Part shown: one piece after another, positions 10,701 through 20,556 of the stretch
Numbering within the stretch: position 1 is the stretch's first letter
Layout of the letters: every line of letters starts with the position of its first letter
Source: Bugula neritina
Lineage: Eukaryota; Bryozoa; Gymnolaemata; Cheilostomatida; Bugulidae
Reading direction: 5' to 3'
DNA length: 64,000 bases
Assembly: GCA_964035545.1 (NCBI GenBank)
Contig: OZ037769.1
Span: forward strand, 4,936,429-5,000,428
Position numbers and translations under genes: made by a program
Notes under the pieces: model-generated
Told to the model about the DNA's origin: nothing
Databases searched by the model: none
Seen by the model: the letters and a program-made list of their open reading frames with translations, nothing else

Positions 10701-13700
10701 AGACACTGTGGGCAGGTACTTGTCTTCTTTCTAGACTGTAGACACTGTGAGCAGGTACTTGTCTTCTTTCTAGACACTGTGGGCAGGTACTTGTCTTATT
10801 TCTAGACACTGTGGGCAGGTACTTGTCTTCTTTCTAGACACTGTGGGCAGGTACTTGCCTTATTTCTAGACTCATTGAACAGGATTTTTCTCAGACTGGG
10901 TGTAGCTTCAAGAAACCAATTATAAGGGACAATTTTTTATAGCTCCAGTTAAAAGAGTGCCTGATAAATGTTCCTACTTCAACTATTTTACTTTCTATAA
11001 CTTAGAAGTTTATGATTGTGATGCTATTTTAGTTTTAGAAATAACTAAATCTGCCTTTTTTATGTTGCTGATTTTTAATAGCACAAAATATCATTTTGCT
11101 AATGCATCTTGTACTCTAAAATTTAAAGATTCTACTTAATATGTTATATCTTTGCTTCTTTTGATAACATGTTATATTATAGTCATGTCACAAACTAGTA
11201 ATAGACATTTCTTCACTATATTGTCAGATCTTTTTTCAAGACAGTTTGGTTGGACTCAAAAGCTAAAAAAGCAACATTTAACTTTGTTATCATGATTAGC
11301 CGCTCTTCTAGAAACTTGTCAACGGAATATGCAATATTGGTGACTTTCGTTGTAATACATAGGCACCTGCTGTTATAGATATTCTTTATAATATTAATAC
11401 TAAGAGCTGATTCAATCTTTCAGCCAAACATTCAGCCAGCTATATCTTTAGTGTACCAGCTCACAGCTACTCTCTTCGTATTGTAAACAAACTATCATTT
11501 TGTGTTTTTTTTTTCAGACAAAAAACTTTATTAATACAAAGTCTGAGTCAAGGAAAGTCTTACCAGCTGAGAGTAAGTGCAGGCAATCTCTATGGTTACG
11601 GCTTACCGTCACTCCCTGTTGCCGTGGCGATAGAAGAAAGCATTGTGCAGAAGTCATCTGCTCATGATCTGTCGAGTGCTCCCAGGGGTCGAAAGGTCAA
11701 GGTTGATGACTATGACAAGTTATGTAAGTTCTTTGAGAGTATCACACCTGAGCCTATCATATCGTTCAGTAATGAATTTCATGCCAATTGTTGGCGCCTA
11801 AAGTATTTAGAGTATAATAGACATAATGGGGTTAATTTTTTATAACTAGCTCTAGGTTTTGCTAGGAACAGTGTGGCATCAGCCATAATACTACAGGAAA
11901 CATAAAGTATAATAACACGGGAAAGTTAGAGTATAATACTACGGGAAAATTAGAGTGCAATACTACTGGAAATTGAACCGAAAATGCCAGTACTTGGTTA
12001 TTTTTTAGCAGAATTTTAGGATTCTTTTTTAATTTCCTAATTCAAACATAGGTTTTCTCAAAGTTTATGTCAAAGAACACATTTCTTGTAAAGATGTAAG
12101 TTTTTGAAAAAATGTGATTTCTTTTTTTATCGCTATCTTGTAACATAACTAATAATTTTGGTGGGCATTTCCATTAAAGTGGAAGCTCCAATTTACAATA
12201 CCTACCCTACATATGTAACTACTTTTCTGCTAGCTCATACTGTATATACTTATATCACATGTAGATACTGCTAGCTCATACTGTATATACTTATATCACA
12301 TGTAGATACTGATATCTCATACTGTATATACTTACATGTAAATACTGCTAGCTCATACTGTATATACTTATATCACATGTAGATACTGCTAGCTCATACT
12401 ATATATACTTATATCATATGTAGATACTGCTAACTCATACTGTATATACTTATATCACATGTAGATACTGCTAGCTCATACTGTATATACTTATATTACA
12501 TGTAGATACTGATATCTCATACTGTATATACTTACATGTAGATACTGCTAGCTCATACTGTATATACTTATATCACATGTAGATACTGCTAGCTCATACT
12601 GTATATACTTATATCATATGTAGATACTGCTAGCTCATACTGTATATACTTATATCACATGTAGATACTGATATCTGGAGTCACGGAGCGCCGCAGCCAG
12701 CTGACCTGAGAGGAGAGAGAGTGGAGGATTATTATGAAATACTAGAGGAACTTGGCAGGTCTGTATGTAAGGCGTGTATTATGTAGCTAAACACTGCAAT
12801 CACTACTTCTTACTGATCGAGTGAGAATAATTTTTGCTAATGTCTTTTAAGTAAAAATCGACAAACTATTTGTTTGAATATCCACCAGCGACTTGGTTGC
12901 TTTCTGAACTGAAAAAGAACTTTGCATGTAATAAAAGCAAAATTTTTATAAAAATAACTGCTTGGAGGTTTTATGTTGAAAAGGGCTCACCATGAATTTA
13001 AAAAGTTCACATTTCATACAAAACATACCTTAGCAACAGGTGAAGCAGAAGCTTCTTGCTTTGGTTCAAAATATTTTATGAGAAGTAAAACTTGTAAAAT
13101 ATTTTATATTTAAATTTTAGCCAATGACACAGCCATTCTTAGAGTAAAAAGTTGGATTAGTATACTTTATTCCTGTCTATCGTACAAAATACAAAGTAAA
13201 TTTATTAGTTGATCTATAATTAGAGTTAAAGCTGTTACTAAAGCCACTAAATGCTGTCTGATATTTGATTATCAGTTACTGACTATAATAGATATATCTG
13301 TTGTAGATCTGTGATTCCGTAAGAATAAATACTAGTTTTATATTTTCTATAATCCTGAATGTTTCTTAGAGCTTGACATTTACCAACATTTGTATTCTGT
13401 TGATCTTCTCCCAATATTGATATATTTGACATACTTTGTTTGACCTACTAATCAATGTTACTTTCATTAGTTTTGTAGATTAGAATTTATTTACTTTTTG
13501 TGAACCCAAAATCTAACTAATAAATTTAATACTAACAGTGAACTTTGATTTTGTGATTTATAAAGCTTTTATTAATCATTTTTGTTACCCAATCAGTTAT
13601 TTGTTTTGTTTTTGAATTTTACAGGTTTGAGTTCAGTTTTCTTTTTTTTCTGGTAAATTGAATAATTCTTGATATAAATGAAAATGATATTGGAAATATA

Positions 13701-16700
13701 ACCCTATTCTAAAGTCATTATTTTATTATAGTTGTCAAATGGCAGAAATTAGATTTTATAGCACCATGGTAGCGTGTGGTTTTATTTCACCTCATGCTGT
13801 TGATTTAAAATTACTAGTTAGTTTTGCACTACTAGTCCAGTGTTCTATTTTTAGTGGCTCATTTGGAGTTGTCTACCGTTGTGTGGAAAAGGCTACTGGA
13901 CACATATTTGTAGCTAAGTTTGTGGACACTTCTACAGTAGCTGAGAAACAAGCAATAAGAAATGAGATAGCCATCATGAATCAGCTTCAGCACAAGAAGC
14001 TGATCAGACTGTATGATGCGTTTGAAGACAAGAACGAGATGTGCCTCATTATGGAGTTGTAAGTCCTGTGCTAGGAAGTTTTGTAACAGCAAGTGGTGTA
14101 ACAGGAAGTCCTGTAACATTTTAAAGTTTTCTATATGAGCTATCATTGCAAATCTGCCTGAAATATCTGTGAGCTGCTCTTTTATTCCCTAAATATACAA
14201 AAACATTCTCCTTGGCTATGCTGGGTGTAGCCGATAGGTTCCATTAATGCCTATGGTTATTATTTTTTATTACATTCTGGTGTACAAAAATAATCTCTTC
14301 TACCTGTTATGCTTAGACACTATCTTTTATTCAATAGTATTTTTGATTTTGCATATTTCTTACTTTTATTACATTATTGAAAATTGAAGATTGGATTCAA
14401 TAAGCTTCTTATACTAATCTTTTTGTGTCAGATAATCTATTTTTATTTGGTTGCAGCTTGTCCGGCGGCGAACTGTTTGACAGAATCGCTGACGATAATT
14501 ACAAAATGTCTGAAAGTGAAGTCATCAAATATATCCGGCAGATTTGCGAAGGTCTTCAAAGCATGCATGAGCTTGGTATCGTTCATCTAGACATTAAGGT
14601 AGCCGCCTAGTTATTCCCTATGCAATCTATAAGCTACGAGTTGCTGGTGAAACATTAGGCTAGCAGCCAGTAGAGGATTTGTATTCTTTTCTAGAAAAGT
14701 CCTGAGTTGTAGCTTAAGATCTTCAACTTTTTTGCAGCCTGAGAATATTCTATGCGAGACGAGTAGAAGTACAAGTGTGAAGTTGATAGATTTTGGGCTA
14801 GCTTGTAAGTTGGACCCGAATGTTCCTGTAAGAGTTTGTCGGGCTACTGCGGAGTTTGCTGCTCCTGAAGTGGCCAACATGGAACCAGTTGGCTTCTACA
14901 CAGACATGTGGGCAGTCGGAGTCTTAGCTTACGTCTTGTAAGTTTAAGAGTACTAAAGTTGCGAATAGCTGCGGAAATGTTTTTTGATGAAATCACTAGA
15001 AATTATAGCATTTTTTTTGGTAAAACTTTTTTACAGACTGTGTCATTATCGGGTTTTTATTTTAGTTGCTGTATAAAAGTAGTCAGTTGTGTCTGGCAAC
15101 TTACATAGAGTAAATACAATTGCAACATATGTTCTGTAGGTATATTTACCTGCTGACAAAGACTAGTCTAAGTTTTGAACAATTGGTAGGATTGCTAACT
15201 GGCTAGTTCGTTATCGGTTGCATGAGTCATTCTGAGTATTAATTGTAGGTTGAGTGGGTTGTCGCCATTTGCTGGGGAGACTGATGACGAAACTTTAGCA
15301 CACGTCGCCAGCTGTGACTGGCAGTTTGACTCCGAGAGTTTCTCGTCTGTTTCTGATCTTGCTAGAGATTTCATCAGCAAACTCCTTGTAAAGAGTGGAC
15401 CGTAAGTGTATTGTTTAGCAATCACTCATGAGTGGACAATTTCTGATCTCTTGTTGCATATAAGAATTCCGTTTTGATGATTTAGAAAAAGAATGACAGT
15501 TCATGAGTCATTGGATCACCCATGGATCAAAGAGGATCACACTGATTTTGATAAGAGGATATCTGCTACCAAATATCTTGGAGTTCGCACAAGGATTCAC
15601 AACAAATATGTGAGTTTACTATACTAGTAACTAATTACTAGTATAGTAGTAGTTAGTTACTAGCAGGTAGTAACTAGTAACTATTAGTTAGCTACTAATA
15701 ACTAGTTACTAGTTACTAATCAGTTGTAGCTAATTGCTAGTAACTAGTTGATATTAACTGGTAATTAAGTGCTAATAAGTGGTAATTAGTTGCCTATATT
15801 AATTTAAGAAATGTTGTTTACTAGATTATATGACCCTCTTTTCTGTCACGATAATAGTAGCACCACTATTTCCTGAGATCAGAAAAGTTTCAATATACTG
15901 GAAACAACAAGACTTCATTACATTGTTCAATTTGATTTTTAAAAACTCAGTATTAGCTCACACCCACACACACGCACGCACACACACACAACGCACACAC
16001 GCACACACACTCACACACATGCACACACACACACATAACACACACGCACACACACGCACACACATAACACGCATACACACACGCATGCACACACAGACAC
16101 TCACATACACGCACACACACGCACAACGAACACTCACACACACACACATAACACGCATACACACACACGCATGCACACACAGACAACACAAATAAAAATG
16201 TATGCGATTATTTTGACACAAGTTAATGTGTTATTTAAAGGGAATAGATCTGAATTCCAAACAACCAGCAATTGGAATCATATCTAACTTCAGTTCTATC
16301 AGACGTCTGAGGATGGAAGAATATAAGCTTTACGTATCTGAGTTTGGTAAGTTCTGGTTTGTGTAAGTTTTTTCTTGGAAAATTTAGAAAAAATATACAT
16401 GTCTGCACTCATTATAAATAAATTGTGATGTAAAACTGAATATCACATTTTTACTATATTAATTTGTTCTTCACTTACATATACTACTGAGAAGCAAGGC
16501 TTGTATGAACATCGTTTAAAAAAAACAGAAGCTGTCACAAATCTATTTCACTTACACCGCAGACCGTAAGGAAGCAGTCCCAAGATTCATAGTAAAGCCC
16601 GGATCTTCTGTGGTACCAGAAAACAGTACGGTTAACTTCCGAGCTGTCGTATTTGCTACAAGCGACCCCGTGGTGACCTGGTATCACAATGATGTGCAAC

Positions 16701-19700
16701 TCACTCAGAGTGCTAAATACATGCAGAAGTATTCAGGTAGCTGATAAAGCATTGGCAATTTTATACACTATAGCTGGGATTGTCTGCTCTTGTATTTCTA
16801 AGCAGGAAACATACTTTCTAAGTTAATTAGTGTTACAATCTTTAAAATTCAATTTATTTTTTAGTTTGAATAAGAGTAAACTCCTTTGTTAACTTTTTAA
16901 TTTTTACCAGCAATTCTGTAGTAAATAGTCCATTAACTTCTAGTGGTTATAGAGAGAATCTATTTTTAATCTAATCTAATTATTGGTAAAAAAATTTTAT
17001 TTATGTTAATTTTTGCAAGCAATTTTGTAGTAAATAGTCCTAGTTGTAGTAGTTCTAGAGAGAATTCATAGTCACTAGTTGATGGAATACTAACTCTTTT
17101 CTGTTCACTCAGGGAGATCCTACGGTCTGAAGGTCAGTCGAGTGAAGAAAGCAGAAGATGCCGGAAAATATTCTGTGTCGGCTAGTAACTCATTTGGCCA
17201 ATGTGAGACATCTTTCAACTTAGAGGTCATTGGTAAGTTTATCAGTGATATCTCATCAACTTTAGCACTTTATAAGGGTCCGGTACTTGAATTGTTTCAT
17301 TATTATTATTAACAAGTTGAATATTTATTTGTTCTAATTGGTATAAGATCTAGGTTGTAGTAGCAGAGTTCATGTTGCAGTAAAACAAAATTATTGGCTG
17401 AAGAGAAATAATTCCTTAATAAAACCTCTTTAAATCGTTTTAGTCTCCTATACTAAAAAAAACCTTTTTTGTCGTAATGAATTTGATTTAGTTGTGAGCT
17501 TGATTTGAAATTGCAAATGAACTTTACATAGTTCTTTTGTTATTATGTAGTGGAGCATTATGTAATTTTATTTAGTATTCTATTTGAGTCAGCATCTACC
17601 TATATCTGTATTATATTTTTAGCCGAAACTCCTCTTAATGTGCCTAAAGTCCATCTAGATATTCCTACGAAGAAGGTTGAGTTGATAGAGGTGGAGAAGC
17701 CAAACTTAGAGCGAAAGCCGTATTTCTCGCTCCCCCTAAGGGACAGGTTCATACAAGAAAAAGATGACTTCAAGCTGACGGCTACTATAGACAGTGATGT
17801 GCTGCCTTTACCAAAAGTATGCTTTAATTTTTCTATTTCGTCAAAATTTTGAAATTATTTTAGAAAATGTTCTTAGATATTGCAAGAACTTTTAAATTAG
17901 GACTTAGTTGCTGCATATTTTTTATCTCACAGCTTACATATTTGCATATAATTTATCAATAATAGTATATACTTCAATTCCAAATTTTGAAATTATTTTA
18001 AAAAAATGTTTTTTAAGGTATTTCATGGAATTTCAAAGTAGGAGTTAACTGGTGCATATTTTATATTTTTAATCTCACAACTTGTTTACCAACATTTGTC
18101 AATAGTAATGTACTTCAATAATAATTGTTATGCTAATAACGGTGTAAGATATAACTCATTAAATCTTAAAGTAAGTAATGGTAACCAAATCAAAAATGAT
18201 ACTGTGGCAACTTTTGTTTATAGTTTTCCTGACTTAATTCTTTACTACTCCTTTGCTTTATAGATTTACTTCTTTTTTTCTTAAAGTTGTATTCTACTAG
18301 AACAACATTAGCCAATCACATAACCCATTTGTGTTGCAGATTCAGTGGTTGAAGGGTGGTAAGGGGATTAGTACTGGCACTAAGTACACATGTACTTACT
18401 CCTCAGGCAGATGCTCATTAGAGGTCTCTAATGCAGAGTTGACTGATGGCGGCAAGTATAGTTGCATAGCAACCAATAAACTAGGAGAGGCTGAGTGCTC
18501 TTGCACTGTAGAGATCAGCGGTAAGTGTAGTTAGACATCATGTTGTGATAGTAAGAACTGAACGGTAGTCTACTGTGTTAAGGGTGTAGAGCCAATCTAG
18601 GTACTACTTCCTACTAGATCTGTACATGGGATTAAACTAATACTCTTGAGCAAAGTCGTACACAACTCAGTTTAGATATCAGAAAGTATATTTTATAATT
18701 AATAATAATTTAATTTTAATTAATATTAAATATATTTTATTAATGATTTGTGTAAATTGGGAGCAGCAGTGGTATAGGGATTAGAGCGTTTGCTTAGCAA
18801 ATACAAAGTCATGGGCTCGAGCCCCAGCAAAAGCCATCGGTGATGTTAGGAAGAGCATCCAGTCATAACTTGTCTCTGTGCCTCATAGTCGTATATAAAT
18901 AAATCATTAGCCTGCTTAAAAAGCTCTTTTCCATCAGGAGTTTCTCACAGAGATGGTGACTATAAATTTGCACGAGTTTGTTATAATATACTAGTGAAGC
19001 TGGAATTTAAATCAAATTTTCATGCCTAACAGCTAGTGTAGACCTGAATTATTTCATTGACAGAATTTTTATATTAATTGTTGTGGTTGTTCATTGGAAG
19101 TTGCTGTTGACTCCTTGCAGAAGCGGTCAGGGGTCTGGCTAGAAGGTCATCCAGCATCCAGCCTTTGGGGTCATATTCAGTTACGCATGGTAGACACGGC
19201 AGCGGTGCTTTCCAGACCGACAGCAGTATGACCTCAACTTCGTACACCACTATGTCAGCGCATGGTGGTAGACGAGGCAGCGGTTCTGTATACTCAGACG
19301 GCTTGACATCGCTACGTGGTTCCTACGGCTCTATGTCACCAGCAAGTGTGAGAAGAGGCAGCGCTAGTAGCCTCAGCTCCTATAGTGTGTCTACTGTGGG
19401 TGGTGGAAGAAGGGCCCGAGTCTTGGATGAATTTTTGGATGGTAATTTAGTATCTTATTTGAAATGATGCCAAAGTGTTTTTGAACAGTAACTGAAACTC
19501 TACAGGAGTTGTCAGCCCATTGTTTTTGTTGAAGCTTACACTTTTATAACTTATCCATAATGCAAGACATTACTGAACGTCATACTGCCATACATGTTGG
19601 GCTTAGCTATTTATATCTTCACATGTATATCTTCATACTAACTACGCTAATTAACTTCAATCCAAGTGCTGTTACTTAAACTGAACACACAAAGTGATTT

Positions 19701-19941
19701 AAAGCAATGCTACGTTTAATCTGATGAGGATTTGATACAGCAGTTATCATAAAATTTGACTAATAAATATTTGAGTTGGGTTTGAAGTAACATACTGCCT
19801 TTAGTGATATTGTATCCATTTCCAATTTTGTTTGCAGGTCTAGGCCAGACCAGTACCTCCTCCACAAGTAATAAAACCACTCGCCAAGTTGGCGATACCA
19901 CCGTCACAGTTACTAAGAAAACCAGAGTGATTAAAATGTGA
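4595..19941 (+). CDS. twitchin: Twitchin/titin-like giant muscle kinase, 3' part of gene
   Basis: Twenty-five exons encode Ig-Ig-Fn3-Fn3-Ig-Ig-Fn3-linker-kinase-regulatory tail-Ig-Ig-Ser-rich tail, ending in TGA at 19939-19941. Exons: 4595-4724, 5096-5287, 5998-6087, 6461-6627, 7190-7328, 7524-7823, 8309-8420, 8770-8942, 9649-9812, 9967-10090, 10383-10548, 11518-11723, 12665-12758, 13855-14058, 14457-14598, 14738-14937, 15249-15401, 15486-15609, 16241-16346, 16563-16736, 17113-17232, 17623-17816, 18340-18520, 19121-19441, 19838-19941. The Ig-Ig-Fn3-linker-kinase-tail-Ig order is that of twitchin (and titin). Such proteins lie along thick filaments and the kinase responds to mechanical load and regulators. 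The gene starts outside the window. Compared with C. elegans twitchin, as remembered, the C-terminus is short: two Ig domains after the kinase instead of five. Projectin or another titin-family member is the main alternative name. Confidence 0.93.
5096..6087 (+). CDS. twitchin: Twitchin: Ig domain (2 exons)
   Basis: Exons 5096-5287 and 5998-6087. It begins AEPYLSEPIGPQTL and continues HKLKFSHGGTGPFTYRVFR. The second exon supplies DVTRDDAGDWSVEIKNETG. The usual Ig cysteines and the tryptophan before the strand-C position are missing, so this is a divergent Ig. The second exon's acceptor is the last unit of a 32-bp tandem repeat. Confidence 0.88.
5530..5660. repeat. TAGTAGTATG-type degenerate microsatellite
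   Basis: An irregular run of TAGTAG/TATGTAG units in the intron 5288-5997, upstream of the 32-bp array. Confidence 0.75.
5815..6003 (+). repeat. 32-bp tandem array ending on a splice acceptor
   Basis: About six copies of a unit that runs ATGTAATACTTTG to ACATGTATTACAG. The last unit ends at the real acceptor (TTACAG, 5992-5997) and the exon starts ATGTAA, like each unit. Several internal units therefore carry near-identical acceptors. Confidence 0.93.
6461..7328 (+). CDS. twitchin: Twitchin: fibronectin type III domain (2 exons)
   Basis: Exons 6461-6627 and 7190-7328. Fn3 hallmarks are visible: AHLSWSTPSDDGGN, YVVEKQEVGRDHWTTV and LSADKEYLFRVAAVNSNGAG. Phase 1 in and phase 1 out, matching the neighbouring domain exons. 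Confidence 0.94.
7524..7823 (+). CDS. twitchin: Twitchin: fibronectin type III domain (1 exon)
   Basis: A single 300-nt exon, phase 1 to 1. It encodes PGVPGAPIVEEVGGDFVNLS, W..ADDGGG, YIVEKRD and SYFFRVVAVNLAGEGKPS, a complete Fn3. Confidence 0.95.
8309..8942 (+). CDS. twitchin: Twitchin: Ig domain (2 exons)
   Basis: Exons 8309-8420 and 8770-8942 join inside the Trp codon of PDVSWF. The domain has FECLVE, VSWF, SLTVLDAQGEDEDDYCV and AKVTV, a complete I-set Ig. It is followed directly by a second Ig, as expected before the kinase module. Confidence 0.93.
9102..9315 (+). mobile_element. tRNA-derived SINE copy
   Basis: Begins with a tRNA-like head (box A GTAGTGGTTAGAGTGCTGG, decayed box B GGTTTGGGTCTTA), followed by a tail containing AGGAAGAGCATCCAGTCATA and CTCCTGTGCCACAATAG. 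The tail motif is repeated again at about 9271-9302, so two copies may be nested. Confidence 0.8.
9316..9536 (-). mobile_element. tRNA-derived SINE copy, reverse orientation
   Basis: On the minus strand from 9536: GGGAGCAGCCGTGG head, box A GTGGTCTAGGGGTTAGAGC, a good box B GGGTTCGAATCC, then the shared tail AGGAAGAGTATCCAGTCATA and CTCACAGGGATGGAGATTAT. This is the best-preserved RNA polymerase III promoter among the copies. Confidence 0.88.
9540..9625 (+). mobile_element. SINE tail fragment
   Basis: The plus-strand tail of the same family (GTCCGTAGTCTG, CTCACAGAGATGGTGACTAC) ends about 23 bp before the acceptor of the exon at 9649. It is probably the displaced 3' part of the element at 9102, split by the 9316-9536 copy. 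Confidence 0.75.
9649..10090 (+). CDS. twitchin: Twitchin: Ig domain (2 exons)
   Basis: Exons 9649-9812 and 9967-10090. It encodes APKISLPSRFETT, VVLKIPFRANPKPSCKWLKD, then ASLSIKSADKEDGGVYQLEL and NNLGSDTARIEFTV: a complete I-set Ig with W and the D.G.Y motif. Its upstream intron holds the SINE nest. Confidence 0.94.
10383..11723 (+). CDS. twitchin: Twitchin: last Fn3 and start of kinase N-linker
   Basis: Exons 10383-10548 and 11518-11723. Fn3: TPGQPHSLVIERVEGSDVTL, SWLAPTTDGGS, YLVERLEVGSDKW, then SLSQGKSYQLRVSAGNLYGY. The second exon continues into a charged linker (GRKVKVDDYDKL) that leads to the kinase, as in the known Fn3-NL-kinase module of twitchin. The first exon's donor is the first of ten tandem donor copies. 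Confidence 0.93.
10549..10872 (+). repeat. 32/39-bp tandem array starting on a splice donor
   Basis: Ten copies starting GTACTTG at 10549, 10581, 10620, 10652, 10684, 10716, 10755, 10787, 10819 and 10851. Most units end GCAG. Unit lengths follow 32-39-32-32-32-39-32-32-32, a higher-order period of about 135 bp. The first copy is the real donor (CAG/GTACTT). Confidence 0.96.
11875..11975 (+). repeat. Short degenerate tandem repeat
   Basis: Three to four diverged copies of a unit of about 32 bp (ACGGGAAAGTTAGAGTATAA) within the intron 11724-12664. Confidence 0.65.
12225..12676 (+). repeat. 41-bp tandem array ending on a splice acceptor
   Basis: About eleven copies of a unit containing CTCATACTGTATATACTTAT and ending CACATGTAG. 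The last TAG (12662-12664) is the acceptor of the first kinase-linker exon. The exon's first 12 nt (ATACTGATATCT) match unit starts, so the repeat covers coding sequence as well. Confidence 0.95.
12665..15609 (+). CDS. twitchin: Twitchin: N-linker end and titin-type protein kinase domain
   Basis: Exons 12665-12758, 13855-14058, 14457-14598, 14738-14937, 15249-15401, 15486-15609. Linker: YTDIWSHGAPQP, then EDYYEILEELG. Kinase motifs in order: glycine loop GSGSFGVVYR, VAIK-type lysine in FVAKFV, helix C glutamate in NEIAIMNQL, catalytic loop VHLDIKPEN (HLD in place of HRD, as in twitchin), DFGLA, ATAEFAAPE, TDMWAVGVLAYVLLSG and helix-F/G landmarks, ending HPWIKEDHTDF. All catalytic residues are present, so activity is expected. 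The last exon runs into the regulatory tail (KYLGVRTRIHNKY). Confidence 0.97.
15610..15800 (+). repeat. CTAGTA-rich degenerate repeat
   Basis: A run of overlapping ACTAGTAACTA and TAGTTAGTTA units begins right after the donor of the exon ending at 15609. It is irregular, so a precise unit cannot be set. Confidence 0.7.
15957..16190. repeat. (CA)n microsatellite, interrupted
   Basis: Interrupted CACACA repeat with CGCA and ATAACA variants, about 230 bp, in the intron before the kinase regulatory-tail exon. The open frames over it in three phases are artefacts. Confidence 0.97.
16241..16346 (+). CDS. twitchin: Twitchin: kinase C-terminal regulatory tail
   Basis: This exon follows the kinase and encodes IGIISNFSSIRRLRMEEY, the counterpart of the autoinhibitory tail that wraps the kinase in twitchin and titin. 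The preceding intron (15610-16240) holds the CTAGTA-rich and CA repeats. Confidence 0.93.
16563..17232 (+). CDS. twitchin: Twitchin: first Ig after the kinase (2 exons)
   Basis: Exons 16563-16736 and 17113-17232. PRFIVKPGSSVVPENSTVNF, then VVTWYHND, YGLKVSRVKKAEDAGKYSV and ASNSFGQCETSFNLEV. It corresponds to the Ig that packs behind the regulatory tail in twitchin structures. Confidence 0.95.
17623..18520 (+). CDS. twitchin: Twitchin: linker and second Ig after the kinase
   Basis: Exons 17623-17816 and 18340-18520. The first exon holds a Glu/Lys/Pro linker (KKVELIEVEKPN) before the Ig start (PYFSLPLRDRFIQEKDDFKL). The second exon holds QWLKGGKGIS, CSLEVSNAELTDGGKYSCIA and TNKLGEAECSCTVEI. 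A direct duplication lies in the intron between them. Confidence 0.94.
17835..18120 (+). repeat. Direct duplication of about 140 bp in intron
   Basis: Two diverged tandem copies share AAATTTTGAAATTATTTTA and GCATATTTT, ending TCAATARTA. They fill the middle of the intron between the two exons of the last Ig. Confidence 0.75.
18759..18980 (+). mobile_element. tRNA-derived SINE copy
   Basis: Head GGGAGCAGCAGTGGTATAGG, box A followed by box B GGGCTCGAGCCCC, and tail GATGTTAGGAAGAGCATCC and CTCACAGAGATGGTGACTAT. Same family as the 9.1-9.6 kb cluster. It lies in the twitchin intron 18521-19120. Confidence 0.88.
19121..19941 (+). CDS. twitchin: Twitchin: Ser/Arg-rich C-terminal tail and stop
   Basis: Exons 19121-19441 and 19838-19941. 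Low-complexity Ser/Gly/Arg sequence with four related motifs: LARRSSSIQ, GRHGSG, GGRRGSGS and VRRGSASS. Three match the PKA consensus R-R-X-S. The final exon is Thr/Ser-rich and ends TKKTRVIKM before TGA at 19939. In C. elegans twitchin a similar Ser/Arg linker follows the second post-kinase Ig and is then followed by more Ig domains. Here none follows before the convergent cubilin gene. Confidence 0.9.
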
Positions 19942-20421
19942 AAATGGCCGGTAAAAGATTAATTTGTTTGAATCATTTATAAAACTGTGGTTGCAATAGC
20001 TCTAGTTTTTTCCGAAACTTATTGTCGTAATTTCAGAGTTTATTATAGTTTTTGCTAACATGTTATACATCTGCTTTTTCCTGTGTGTGAGCTTATATCT
20101 CTTGATTTGGACTGTTCTCTCTTATTACTGGTTTAAGATACATTGTATACACATATCCTCTGTTGCTATGACAACTAGACCTTTTTATTGGATGCATACT
20201 GTTGGCATAGTAAGAATCCAGTAGTCGTTTTGAGTTTAGTATTTTCACTCCACTACCTCTAATGCTATCAACATTTTGATTATTAGGTACTGTTTGGAAT
20301 TTCACACCCTAACTTTTAATATTTGTGCTTAGCTATTTACAACAACCATACATAAAAATCTTGAAATTAGTGCTTCTTTTTCTATAAAACAGTTTCATTT
20401 GCTGATCTAGTTGTAAGTTAT

Positions 20422-20427
20422 AATAAA
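20422..20427 (+). other. Candidate polyadenylation signal of twitchin
   Basis: AATAAA 481 bp after the twitchin stop codon. It is the clearest hexamer in that direction but unproven. Confidence 0.45.
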
Positions 20428-20550
20428 TTTGATCAGAATACCTGAACGTGTGAAAGAGAACTTGCCATAGAAATATATGTTTATTATACAAAGGAATAGA
20501 TAATATAGTGTTCAATGGTCTATTTGAAGATTAAAAGGTATTGAATTTGA

Positions 20551-20556
20551 TTTATT
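20551..20556 (-). other. Candidate polyadenylation signal of cubilin
   Basis: AATAAA on the minus strand, 380 bp past the cubilin stop codon. Other A/T-rich candidates are nearby. Confidence 0.4.

Larger units (their letters stand above)
4725..19837 (+). other. Content of larger twitchin introns
   Basis: No gene or element was recognised in 4725-5095, 6088-6460, 6628-7189, 7824-8308, 8421-8769, 10873-11517, 12759-13854, 14059-14456, 14938-15248, 16347-16562, 17233-17622 or 19442-19837. The introns 5288-5997, 8943-9648, 10549-11517, 11724-12664, 15610-16240, 17817-18339 and 18521-19120 contain the repeats or SINEs listed separately. Intron 16737-17112 has a diverged two-copy duplication around TGTAGTAAATAGTCC (about 16918 and 17024). 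Confidence 0.7.

Noticed and set aside
15610-15800. A further splice-anchored array after the exon ending 15609
   Set aside because: The repeat starts just after the donor, but its units do not contain the donor sequence, so it was left out of the list of anchored arrays.
15830-16221. Open frames in three phases across the CA repeat
   Set aside because: The Thr/His or Cys/Val translations of a dinucleotide repeat are not a gene.
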